From positions 1 to 34,093 of the IMG/VR virus record IMGVR_UViG_3300025162_000118: 34,093 nucleotides of DNA; one strand, written 5' to 3'. The notes under the pieces are model-generated. The model saw only the letters and a list, made by a program, of their open reading frames with translations, did not search any database and had not been told where the DNA came from. This document shows positions 1 through 6,423 of the stretch, piece by piece (the stretch's first letter is position 1; each line of letters begins with the position of its first letter). The position numbers and the translations under genes are program-made. Source of the stretch: a virus.

Positions 1-14
1 TTTCGGAGGGGTGT

Positions 15-97
15 GCTGGTTCGCTACGCTGGTTCGCTACGCTGGTTCGCTACGCTGGTTCGCTACGCTGGTTCGCTACGCTGGTTCGCTATGCTGG
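15..97 (+). repeat. Tandem array of a 13-bp repeat, left arm
   Basis: About six head-to-tail copies of GCTGGTTCGCTAC run from 15 to 92, the last with one change, and end in a partial GCTGG followed by AATG. There are no spacers between units, so it is not a CRISPR. The same unit appears in inverted orientation at 457-591, and the flanking GCTGGAATG is also mirrored there. The two arms could pair into a long stem around a loop of about 360 bases. Confidence 0.9.
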
Positions 98-456
98 AAT
101 GTAGTGCGGGTGGGTTGCTGGTTTTGGGGTGAGGATATTCTGGGGGGTACTAGGTAAGCCAAAACTGGTTCCATATAAAACCATTTCGTGTTTTCGGAGG
201 GGGTGCCATAAGAGTAAATCATGCCAGAAAAAACCCAAAAGTTCTGGAGGTAAGGACTGGATATTGCAGTGGTATTTTCAGAGGGGTAAATAGCTGGTAT
301 TACAAGACAATCTCACGGTACATAACAGCCATTATGGCATGTGAAAAAGGTATAAGAAAAAAAATATTGGATTGTTGGCCAATATTAAATAAAATCATAG
401 AATTACTGGTTGGAAATTTGCTGTTGATCTAGATCAATATAAGCCAGCACCGCATT

Positions 457-591
457 CCAGCGTAGCGAACCAGCGTAGCGAACCAGCGTAGCGAACCAGC
501 GTAGCGAACCAGCGTAGCGAACCAGCGTAGCGAACCAGCGTAGCGAACCAGCGTAGCGAACCAGCGTAGCGAACCAGCGTAGCGAACCAGC
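457..591 (-). repeat. Tandem array of a 13-bp repeat, right (inverted) arm
   Basis: Ten perfect copies of CCAGCGTAGCGAA run from 457 to 586, followed by a partial CCAGC. This is the reverse complement of the left array. The unit length is not a multiple of three, so every frame across it gives the same 13-residue peptide repeat; such open frames are taken as by-products of the repeat and not as genes. Confidence 0.92.
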
Positions 592-760
592 ACCACGCAC
601 GCCAGCATCACCGCCAGAATTATGCCAGAGATCCACCAGCACCCGGATATTTCCCAATGCTTTCCATGGCTTAACTCCAGAATAGGCTCATACCACACTG
701 CCAGCACCACCGGACCTCTCTGTTTTCAGCATACCTTGTGTGGAAGGTCCTTATTGTTAC

Positions 761-787
761 TTTAGTGAATTTAGTCAATTTAGTGGG
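761..787. repeat. Three 9-bp direct repeats (iteron-like)
   Basis: TTTAGTGAA, TTTAGTCAA and TTTAGTGGG follow each other without gaps. Spaced short direct repeats of this kind occur at replication origins and operators, but three imperfect copies in AT-rich DNA can also arise by chance. No neighbouring initiator gene was recognised. Confidence 0.35.
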
Positions 788-1131
788 GTATAAAGTGAAT
801 TGTCAGGACTGGATAAGTAAGGGCATAAATTAATCACCAACAACACGATGTAAGACGTGAACGCTGGCTGATGTAAGGACTTTACCAGTGGGACCAAAGT
901 CTTTAAGGACTGTTATGCTGTCGGGTATTAATGTTATTTGATAGTGTCGGAAGGGCTCATCTTGAGGTATGACGCTGAATATTTCCGGGTATTGGAAAAC
1001 ACTGCACAGAAAGTCCAGCCTTCCGCCAGCACATATAAACACACATTCAAAACGAATAAACACGCCAGCACCTCTGGAAATGGTGTTTTTGGCAGTGTGT
1101 TGGAAAAAATGAAAAAACTTCACTTTTACCC

Positions 1132-1158
1132 TTAAGTTTTTCCACCATCGACCGATAA
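1132..1158 (+). promoter_or_regulatory. Sigma-28 (FliA/SigD)-like promoter 1
   Basis: TTAAGTTT at 1132-1139, 11 bp, then ACCGATAA at 1151-1158. The known sigma-28 consensus is TAAAGTTT-N11-GCCGATAA, so this matches 7/8 and 7/8 at the exact spacing. Directly downstream lies the perfect inverted repeat TTATTG-TAAG-CAATAA (1161-1176), placed where an operator or 5' leader hairpin would be. It precedes the gene at 1230. Confidence 0.75.
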
Positions 1159-1229
1159 GTTTATTGTAAGCAATAAAAGTTAAGTATGAGGGAAACGCGA
1201 ACGGAAAAATCTTAAAGGGAGGAGACACA

Positions 1230-1526
1230 ATGAAACGATATGACTGTGTTACTTCGGAAAGTTCAAATCATTCCACGCCTTACGGGAAAATGGTGGAGGA
1301 TGCCGCTGGGGAGTATGTGAGGCATGAGGATGTAGAGGAAAAACTGGAGGTGCTTGACCAGATTGTAACTTATCTGGTTGACGAAGGAGAATGGAGTGCT
1401 GACAGTGTTGATACTATTTTCCACATTCTGGAACGCGCTGGGCTCTTGAAAGCAGATGATCAGGGATATGCAGTTCGCGCTGATGGAAGTAGGGCAAGGA
1501 CTGAATGGTATCGGGAAGAAAAATAG
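1230..1526 (+). CDS. Hypothetical acidic protein, 98 aa
   Basis: I do not recognise this protein. It starts at an ATG behind a strong ribosome binding site (GGGAGGAG). It is acidic and hydrophilic, predicted helical in the middle (about residues 34-75: VEEKLEVLDQIVTYLVDEGEW and following), with no signal peptide or membrane segment. The second half (DTIFHILERAGLLKAD) looks like a small helical fold that could bind a protein partner. It is the first gene behind the first sigma-28-like promoter and is followed directly by the second, so it is probably expressed as a single-gene unit. Confidence 0.7.
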   Translation: MKRYDCVTSESSNHSTPYGKMVEDAAGEYVRHEDVEEKLEVLDQIVTYLVDEGEWSADSVDTIFHILERAGLLKADDQGYAVRADGSRARTEWYREEK

Positions 1527-1528
1527 CC

Positions 1529-1555
1529 TCAAGTTTTTCCAGTTTTTGCCGATAA
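1529..1555 (+). promoter_or_regulatory. Sigma-28 (FliA/SigD)-like promoter 2
   Basis: TCAAGTTT at 1529-1536, 11 bp, then a perfect GCCGATAA at 1548-1555. The inverted repeat TTATTG-TAAG-CAATAA recurs at 1558-1573. From the -10 box on, about 35 bp are identical to promoter 1, so the two leaders are copies of one another. It precedes the broken gene at 1599. Confidence 0.8.
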
Positions 1556-1598
1556 GTTTATTGTAAGCAATAAAAGTTAAGTATAGGAGGGAATGATC

Positions 1599-1914
1599 AT
1601 GGGACAGAGACACCAAATTTATGTGAAATTACCGGATATCTATTTCAACGAGGCCAATCCGAACAATCATAAGGGGGTGGTCATAGGGATACATCATCAA
1701 TGGCTTTGGGGTTCTCGGGCATTGTCTTTGCTGTCTCAATTTTTGGTATTTGGTCTGTGATGACTTTAATTTGGATGAGGAATTGGAGACTGATATAGGG
1801 AGTAGCAAGAGGATAGCGGAAAAGATAGTGATAGCGAGGTTACATCAAGAGATAGCGAGACTGAACATTATTGCGAATTACATCAAGACAGGAGGGAAGG
1901 GCGCACATGAATAA
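1599..1914 (+). pseudogene. Frameshifted phage gene (RHQIYVKLP family)
   Basis: An ATG with a strong AGGAGGG site opens a 53-codon frame (MGQRHQIYVKLPDIYF..., then VIGIHHQWLWG) that ends at TGA 1758-1760. I associate this opening with a conserved phage protein family of unknown function. A second frame, one base ahead, continues without a stop from before the TGA to 1914 and encodes a hydrophilic helical segment (DFNLDEELETDIGSSKRIAE and following). Its stop overlaps the next gene's start (ATGAATAA), as expected for a real coupled 3' end. Together they give about 105 residues. It is either a gene broken by one indel, a sequencing error, or a +1 programmed frameshift at CTG-TGA-TGAC. Confidence 0.6.
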
Positions 1915-2077
1915 AATAAAAGAAAAATATTATATGCTTTATGCTTTATCGACTGGAATAATGGCGGCACTGATTGGCGTGGGTATTAGCTTTCATTTTA
2001 TTGGCTTAGTTATTATTGGAGTTGCTGGACTTTTGATGGATGGATATGCCTTAAATCGCTTTAACAGAATGTTTTGA
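1907..2077 (+). CDS. Small two-helix membrane protein, 56 aa
   Basis: Short hydrophobic protein beginning MNKIKEKYYMLYALSTG. Two membrane segments are visible, roughly residues 9-28 and 30-46, separated by a very short turn (SFHF), so it should be a hairpin in the inner membrane. I chose the ATG at 1907 because AGGAGGGAAGG lies upstream and the start overlaps the stop of the preceding reading frame; an upstream TTG has no support. Function unknown; holin-like size, but there is no lysis context here. Confidence 0.65.
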   Translation: MNKIKEKYYMLYALSTGIMAALIGVGISFHFIGLVIIGVAGLLMDGYALNRFNRMF

Positions 2078-2103
2078 TGGGTAAGGGGGGAGGGAGTAAC
2101 GCC

Positions 2104-2361
2104 ATGGATAGAAAGTATCAATATTTAAAATTCGATAAAGTTCGCGATGCAGTGACGGGCAAGTGGAGGATAGAAAATATAGAGGAGACTGAATATTATT
2201 TCACTTGTGAGCCTGAAAAAATTCTTGCCAGCCTAAAAAAACTGTGTAGATATTCCAGTCAGCAGAAGACTTTTTATCTGGAAATTGGCGCTGGTCTGAT
2301 AGCGGTCTGTACTCGGGTGGCCAGCACTCCCATATTTTTAGTGAAGTTGATTGAAGAATAG
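2104..2361 (+). CDS. Hypothetical protein, 85 aa
   Basis: Not recognised. The protein starts MDRKYQYLKFDKVRDA at an ATG preceded by GGGGGAGGGAG. It is mixed alpha/beta with a hydrophobic C-terminal stretch (YLEIGAGLIAVCTRVASTPI) that is more likely a buried core than a membrane helix. It follows the small membrane protein after 26 bases and ends just before the third sigma-28-like promoter, so it is likely the last gene of the transcript started at promoter 2. Confidence 0.65.
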   Translation: MDRKYQYLKFDKVRDAVTGKWRIENIEETEYYFTCEPEKILASLKKLCRYSSQQKTFYLEIGAGLIAVCTRVASTPIFLVKLIEE

Positions 2362-2364
2362 TCC

Positions 2365-2391
2365 TAAAGTTTTTTCAGTTTGTGCCGATAA
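2365..2391 (+). promoter_or_regulatory. Sigma-28 (FliA/SigD)-like promoter 3, perfect consensus
   Basis: TAAAGTTT at 2365-2372, exactly 11 bp, GCCGATAA at 2384-2391. All 16 consensus positions match, which is very unlikely by chance in one short intergenic gap. The downstream inverted repeat seen at promoters 1 and 2 is degenerate here (ATTGTAAGCAGT), so that element is not needed for the promoter match itself. It drives the gene at 2437. Confidence 0.88.
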
Positions 2392-2436
2392 GTTAATTGT
2401 AAGCAGTGGGGCTTAAACATTAGGAGGAGAACAAAA

Positions 2437-3261
2437 ATGGGTTACACCAATTATTTGAAAATCAATAAGGACAAAATACCAGCAGCTTTTGATTTTTCCA
2501 AATTAAAAAGCACATTACTAGCCATATTGTCTTCCGATGTTGATGAAATAATTCTAGGAGGGCCGACAGGAACAGACGGAGATTGCATTTATGTTGGCGA
2601 TAATGAAATTGCCTTTAATGGTATAGGTGAGGATAGCTATGAAAGCTGTGAATTGCCCTTGTGTCGAGAAAAATGCGAAGAGTTTTCATTTTGCAAAACT
2701 GCTGAGAAACCCTATGATAAGTTTGTATTGGCTTGCTATTTTGCCTATAAACATCATTTGCAAGATGCGGTGGGGGTGGGGACTGATGGGAAGAATTCAG
2801 ATGGAACTTTTGATATTCCAGTTTCTGAAGCTCATTGTTTATTTTTAAAATCGACAAGTCTTAATTATGCTTTGCCAGACTTATTTTCACATGGAAAGAT
2901 TGTACAGTCCGAAGTAATTACCAAAGTGAAGAAGAAAAAAGAAGTTAGAATTTTAAAAAATGCATTAGAAGTCATTAGCAAAAGTTTAAATAAAAGTGAC
3001 CATAATGTAGATTTTGAAATTATCCATAGATTGCCAGACAATAAAGTTATTAAAATCAATATTACTATCGACCAAAATCCAATACAATCTCGATCTGTCA
3101 GTTATAAATGGGATGGGAATCAATGGCAAATAATATTTCATGAGCATTATGGAAATATTCAGTTAGTGAAAAATAAACTCCATTTGAAAAATATTGTTGC
3201 TTCTGATTTTAATGATGATTACCAGAAGTTATTAAAAGTAACGTTAGATATTCTTCGCTGA
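2437..3261 (+). CDS. Phage protein of the MGYTNY/MGYTHY type, 274 aa
   Basis: The N-terminus MGYTNYL, the segment FNGIGEDSYESCELP (about residues 60-74) and FCKTAEKPYDKFVLACYF (about 86-103) resemble a family of conserved phage proteins that usually begin MGYTHY and whose role is not known to me. Four or more cysteines cluster at about 72-87. The second half (from about residue 165) starts with a lysine run and is a separate, more hydrophilic domain. It starts behind AGGAGGAG, is driven by a perfect sigma-28-like promoter and ends at a strong terminator, so it is a stand-alone transcription unit. Confidence 0.72.
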   Translation: MGYTNYLKINKDKIPAAFDFSKLKSTLLAILSSDVDEIILGGPTGTDGDCIYVGDNEIAFNGIGEDSYESCELPLCREKCEEFSFCKTAEKPYDKFVLACYFAYKHHLQDAVGVGTDGKNSDGTFDIPVSEAHCLFLKSTSLNYALPDLFSHGKIVQSEVITKVKKKKEVRILKNALEVISKSLNKSDHNVDFEIIHRLPDNKVIKINITIDQNPIQSRSVSYKWDGNQWQIIFHEHYGNIQLVKNKLHLKNIVASDFNDDYQKLLKVTLDILR

Positions 3262-3289
3262 AACCATTTTTCTAATTTCTTCTTCTTCC

Positions 3290-3325
3290 AAGGCTAGAAC
3301 ATAAAATTCTGGCCTTTTAATTTTT
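3290..3325 (+). terminator. Rho-independent terminator
   Basis: AAGGCTAGAA pairs with TTCTGGCCTT around the loop CATAAAA, a 10-bp stem with a single G-U pair, followed by TTAATTTTT. It lies 28 bases after the stop of the 2437-3261 gene and only 3 bases before the next sigma-28-like -35 box, insulating the two units. Confidence 0.8.
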
Positions 3326-3328
3326 CCC

Positions 3329-3355
3329 TAAAGTTTTTCCGATTGTGTTCGATAA
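3329..3355 (+). promoter_or_regulatory. Sigma-28 (FliA/SigD)-like promoter 4
   Basis: A perfect TAAAGTTT at 3329-3336, 11 bp, then TTCGATAA at 3348-3355 (6/8). As in the other copies, the -35 box is followed by TTCC. It precedes the lipoprotein gene at 3395. Confidence 0.75.
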
Positions 3356-3394
3356 ACCTAGTGAGAGAGAACTAAATTTCATAGGAGGTTAAGT

Positions 3395-4492
3395 ATGAAC
3401 AAGTTCTTAAGTCCCGCAATTTTAGTCGTAGTGACTGCGTGTGGAAGCATCAATTTGACCAATAATGGAAACATCAGTAATGATGTTAACGCCAAGTTGT
3501 CAGTGCCAGGAACAGCAGACACTCCAGCAGTTACGGCGGCAACTCCAGCCACCATCACCACCAGCGCCACCATCACTAGCACTACCGAGCCAGCAATTCC
3601 CACAGTAGCCGCAACAGGAACGCCGATTACCATTGCCAAAACAGTCATAGCCGCAACAACAGAAGCAGCAATAATAGCAGTAGATACCACCGTCACAGAG
3701 CCAACAGCAACGGCAGAACCCACAGTGGTACCAGATGCCCCAATCGCAACGGCAGAACCGACAGTGGTACCAGATGCCCCAATCGCAACGGCAGAACCGA
3801 CAGTGGTACCAGACACCCCAATCCTGACCCCAAGTCCGACCGCTGCAATACCAAGTCACATGGAAACACCAACCCCAACTCCAGCGCCAACAGCTACTCC
3901 AACTCCCAGTCCTACACCTATGCCTACACCTCCACCGGTACCAGCGCAGTTTAGTGATCCATCTTTTTGTGTTAACCGGATTGAAAATGAAGTGTATGTT
4001 TTCTGTGAGGAAATGGTGACCTATGATGTTGCGATGGATAATGTGCCGATGGGTTATTCAGTGCTTCAAATCTCCTTTAAAGCAGCTAATGATCCTAATA
4101 TACCGGATAACTCAGTACCTGATAGAATTCCATTAAAAAATCTCATTAATCCTGAACATGAAACTCGGGCTTGGACATTAGAAGACTGCTCAGAAACCGA
4201 ACCAGGATATCAAAGATATAGTTGCATTCACAGCACAAATGGTTATTCAAACATTATGACCTATAACATCCAATTTATGCCTCAACTTGGCAGGAGGGGT
4301 TACGCTGTTCAAAGCCATGCTATCGATCCGGATATTCCTTTTCAACAAAATTCAAGCGTGTACTGGAATCTAGGCCAAGCTGAATCTCCCACTCTTCCCC
4401 AGTATTGTGGCTGCGTCAGTGGAACCTCATATGCTGGCTGTTATGGATGGGTTTTCTATCCTATGGCTCACCCTCTTTACAAGAAAAACTGA
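3395..4492 (+). CDS. Surface lipoprotein with Thr/Pro-rich stalk, 365 aa
   Basis: The N-terminus MNKFLSPAILVVVTACGS is a lipoprotein signal with lipobox VTA|C (Cys16). Residues about 45-185 form a low-complexity Ala/Thr/Pro stalk that includes three 13-residue repeats (ATAEPTVVPDAPI type) and a run of P-T-P repeats. From about 186 to the end there is a compact domain with at least seven cysteines (SFCVNRIENEVYVFCEE; YCGCVSGTSYAGCYGW), suggesting disulfides and an extracytoplasmic location. The start has a good AGGAGG site. Family unknown. A phage-encoded cell-surface lipoprotein could block receptors or exclude other phages, but that is inference only. Confidence 0.75.
   Translation: MNKFLSPAILVVVTACGSINLTNNGNISNDVNAKLSVPGTADTPAVTAATPATITTSATITSTTEPAIPTVAATGTPITIAKTVIAATTEAAIIAVDTTVTEPTATAEPTVVPDAPIATAEPTVVPDAPIATAEPTVVPDTPILTPSPTAAIPSHMETPTPTPAPTATPTPSPTPMPTPPPVPAQFSDPSFCVNRIENEVYVFCEEMVTYDVAMDNVPMGYSVLQISFKAANDPNIPDNSVPDRIPLKNLINPEHETRAWTLEDCSETEPGYQRYSCIHSTNGYSNIMTYNIQFMPQLGRRGYAVQSHAIDPDIPFQQNSSVYWNLGQAESPTLPQYCGCVSGTSYAGCYGWVFYPMAHPLYKKN
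3707..3823 (+). repeat. Three 39-bp in-frame tandem repeats
   Basis: Three near-identical 39-bp copies (3707-3745, 3746-3784, 3785-3823) inside the lipoprotein stalk, each coding 13 residues (ATAEPTVVPDAPI type). Copy number of such units commonly varies by slippage, which would change stalk length. Confidence 0.9.
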
Positions 4493-4501
4493 AATAAACC
4501 G

Positions 4502-4528
4502 TTAAGTTTTTCCTTTGGTGGTCGATAG
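4502..4528 (+). promoter_or_regulatory. Sigma-28 (FliA/SigD)-like promoter 5
   Basis: TTAAGTTT at 4502-4509, 11 bp, then GTCGATAG at 4521-4528 (6/8). The TTCC after the -35 box is kept. It is the weakest of the five and lies 22 bases before the short frame at 4551. Confidence 0.62.
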
Positions 4529-4550
4529 GTAATGTAGAGGGGAAAAATCC

Positions 4551-4664
4551 ATGAAGAAGAAAAACCAGAATGACCTACAAATTAAGGTGAAGAAGAGTTC
4601 GCAAGTGTGTATAAGGAGGCTGTCCTTGTTCCTGCTGGGCGCTACTAGGAGGTATCCATCATGA
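4551..4664 (+). CDS. Possible small basic protein or leader peptide, 37 aa
   Basis: The ATG follows GAGGGG and opens a short lysine/arginine-rich frame (MKKKNQNDLQIKVKKSSQV...) ending with a hydrophobic patch (LSLFLLGAT). Its TGA overlaps the ATG at 4661. Two AGGAGG motifs lie inside it (about 4614 and 4647), the second being the site for 4661. It may be a real tiny gene or simply a leader. Low confidence. Confidence 0.35.
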   Translation: MKKKNQNDLQIKVKKSSQVCIRRLSLFLLGATRRYPS

Positions 4665-5763
4665 CGAAGCAAGTAATAATAGCGAGTACATAGCCAGCTT
4701 TAAAAGAAAGATAAACCAGTTAGTTGGGAAAATCCATCATTCCCTTACCTTGGAAAAGAGATATCTCGGTAACAAAGCGCATTACCGTTTAGCGGCAGCA
4801 AGGGAAGGCAATATAAACAAACAAACAAAGAAAGATGCAGCGATGTTAAAAAAATCAAAAAAAATGAATCAAAGACTAGCACCAAGAAAAAGAGAGACTC
4901 CACCGGAAAAAGTTGCTGAGATTTGTAAGCTGCGCAGTGAAGAGAAAAGTCATGCGGAAATTGCATCTATTACTGAAATTCCACTGAGTACTATAGGTTG
5001 TATTCTTCGTAAACATTGGTCACCACCGCCATTATTTCCTAACAAAATCCGAAACAGAACACCTCCAGCGCCACCACAATTACAAATAAAGCCTAATCCT
5101 TCTCCTAAACCAGCGCAATCCTCAACAGATAGTAATTATTGTTTTTTCTTTTTCCTTAATGATCCAGGCCAAAAAATCGTAGAGTTCGTGCAGACCGATG
5201 AGTTCAAACGGTTCCTGAGAAAGCGCATCATAGAGACTAAAGATTTACAGTTATTGGCCACTGCATTGCGTTCCTATGAAGAGAATAAAAAGATGAGGGG
5301 GGGACGGGAGGGACTAATCACTTTGGAGCTAATACAGGCATTCCCAGAGTGTTTTGATGCCAATGATATTTTAAAACTTGAAGGACTTTCGGCAGAAAAT
5401 ATAACTGAAGAAATTGCTCATGAAATTCTGGAAAAGAATGACATTGAAAAGTTAATGCCAGAAGTTATTAAGGCTTTGCTGGAAAAAATACCGTTTGAAA
5501 AGAAAATCTCAAGCCAATTTAAAGGAGTGACAGACTATTTTATTAAACATTCTGATTTGGATACACGGCTTACTATTTTCCTTAATAAAAAGTCAGTCTT
5601 TGATCTCGGTGCGATGATCCAATACTTTAATACTATTCCTTTAGAGAAGTTGAAGCCAGGAATAAATGAAGACAATATTTTGTTTTTCCAGGAACAGATA
5701 GTCAAAGCAGAAGACAAAGATTTACTTATCATTTTATGTCGGAAACTCATGCATAAAGAATAG
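4661..5763 (+). CDS. HTH-containing protein with apparent frameshift near its start, about 365 aa
   Basis: The main frame is open from well upstream of 4661 to 5763, and a TTG at 4750 lies in it. The only strong start signal, AGGAGG plus ATG at 4661, is one frame off and stops after 10 codons, so either a base is missing or gained near 4672 or an internal start is used (ATG 4843 is another option). Domains, numbered from 4750: a lysine-rich N-terminus; a helix-turn-helix at about 52-88 (PPEKVAEICKLRSEEKSHAE, then IPLSTIGCILRKHW); a Pro-rich linker at about 91-125; and a helical C-terminal domain. It is probably a DNA-binding protein. It is followed 13 bases later by another HTH protein. Confidence 0.6.
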
Positions 5764-5776
5764 AGGTATATGTATC

Positions 5777-6352
5777 ATGGCAACGAAAATCATCGCATAT
5801 ATAAGACCAAAAGATAAGCTTGCACTGGTGGAACAATTAAGACTTGTCGGAAACTATTTAGGTAATTTAAAACATCAAACAGTTTTTGAAGAAAACCGCC
5901 ATAATATCTTGACTGTTTTGTCTTTCCAGATGGAGCAGGGGGACATTTTGGTTGTGCCATCCGCAAGTATTTTATCTAAAAACCCGATGGAACAGACAGC
6001 CACGCTTGAAAAGTTTATGAAAAAGAACATCAGAGTAATATTTGCCAGAGAAAATATAGACTTATCCACTCATGAAGGCATTCAATATGTGCGAGAACTT
6101 CAAGATTCCATTGCGGATTACAGAAGGAAATTGGCAGAGGTGAGAGGGGAGAGGGGGGGCAGGCACAAGAAGTATTCCAAGGAACAACATCGACGCGCCT
6201 GGGAACTTCGACAGGTAGGATTGACGATGGATCAGATAGCAAAAACAATGAAAGTATCACCAGACCAAGCCAGATATCTTTGGATGAATTACCAGCCAGA
6301 GCCTACCGATGACTTTATAACGACTGAAGTTAATTCAGACATAGCCAGTTAA
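5777..6352 (+). CDS. Resolvase-like protein lacking the catalytic serine, 191 aa
   Basis: The layout resembles a serine recombinase: an N-terminal strand KIIAYIRPKDK (residues 4-14), GDILVVPSASIL (55-66), an IRVIFARENIDLSTHEG stretch (85-101), a linker helix with GGRHKKYSKEQ (127-137) and a C-terminal helix-turn-helix (LRQVGLTMDQIAKTMKVSPD, 144-163). In active resolvases the first strand reads like YxRVS with the nucleophilic Ser; here the position is Lys/Asp, so strand exchange should be impossible. It may have become a DNA-binding regulator. The ATG follows AGAGG. A divergent active recombinase with another nucleophile is less likely. Confidence 0.6.
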   Translation: MATKIIAYIRPKDKLALVEQLRLVGNYLGNLKHQTVFEENRHNILTVLSFQMEQGDILVVPSASILSKNPMEQTATLEKFMKKNIRVIFARENIDLSTHEGIQYVRELQDSIADYRRKLAEVRGERGGRHKKYSKEQHRRAWELRQVGLTMDQIAKTMKVSPDQARYLWMNYQPEPTDDFITTEVNSDIAS

Positions 6353-6364
6353 TGTAAACCTGCA

Positions 6365-6386
6365 CTTGCCAAGTAGTTTTTTTTTT
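6365..6386 (+). terminator. Possible terminator
   Basis: ACTT-GCC-AAGT with flanking CT/AG pairing, followed by ten consecutive T residues (6377-6386). The stem is short and weak but the T tract is long; it separates the resolvase-like gene from the next operon. Confidence 0.4.
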
Positions 6387-6423
6387 GCTACGGTAAATTA
6401 TCAATCGCGAGGCAAGGGTAATA

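Larger units (their letters stand above)
1..1229. other. Gene-poor repeat-rich region
   Basis: I see no convincing gene in this stretch. Open frames exist but either cross the 13-bp repeat arrays or lack a ribosome binding site. It contains two inverted tandem arrays (15-97 and 457-591), partial repeats of a TTTCGGAGGGG-like motif near 1, 192 and 273, several copies of CCAGCAC, three 9-bp direct repeats at 761-787 and a sigma-28-like promoter at its right end. A replication, packaging or recombination site is possible, but nothing in the sequence proves it. Confidence 0.6.

Noticed and set aside
15-591. CRISPR array
   Set aside because: The repeats are 13 bp and directly adjacent, with no unique spacers, and no cas gene is present.
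403-710. Open frames coding repeated AGSLRWFATLVRY peptides
   Set aside because: They arise because a 13-bp repeat is open in several frames; there is no ribosome binding site, and the peptide pattern is a pure product of the repeat.
938-1135. Plus-strand frame of 65 codons
   Set aside because: No ribosome binding site, odd composition, and it ends at the promoter 1 box.
830-1228. Minus-strand frame of 132 codons
   Set aside because: It runs antisense across the promoter 1 region and lacks a good start; the same peptide piece (LTFIAYNKLIG) recurs at 1263-1616 only because the promoter leaders are duplicated.
3379-3890. Minus-strand Val/Ala/Gly- or Cys/Trp-rich frames
   Set aside because: They are mirror images of the Thr/Pro-rich stalk repeat of the lipoprotein gene.
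6371-6396. Sixth sigma-28-like promoter (CCAAGTAG, TACGGTAA)
   Set aside because: Only about half of the consensus matches and the spacing is 12, so it is not counted with the five good copies.
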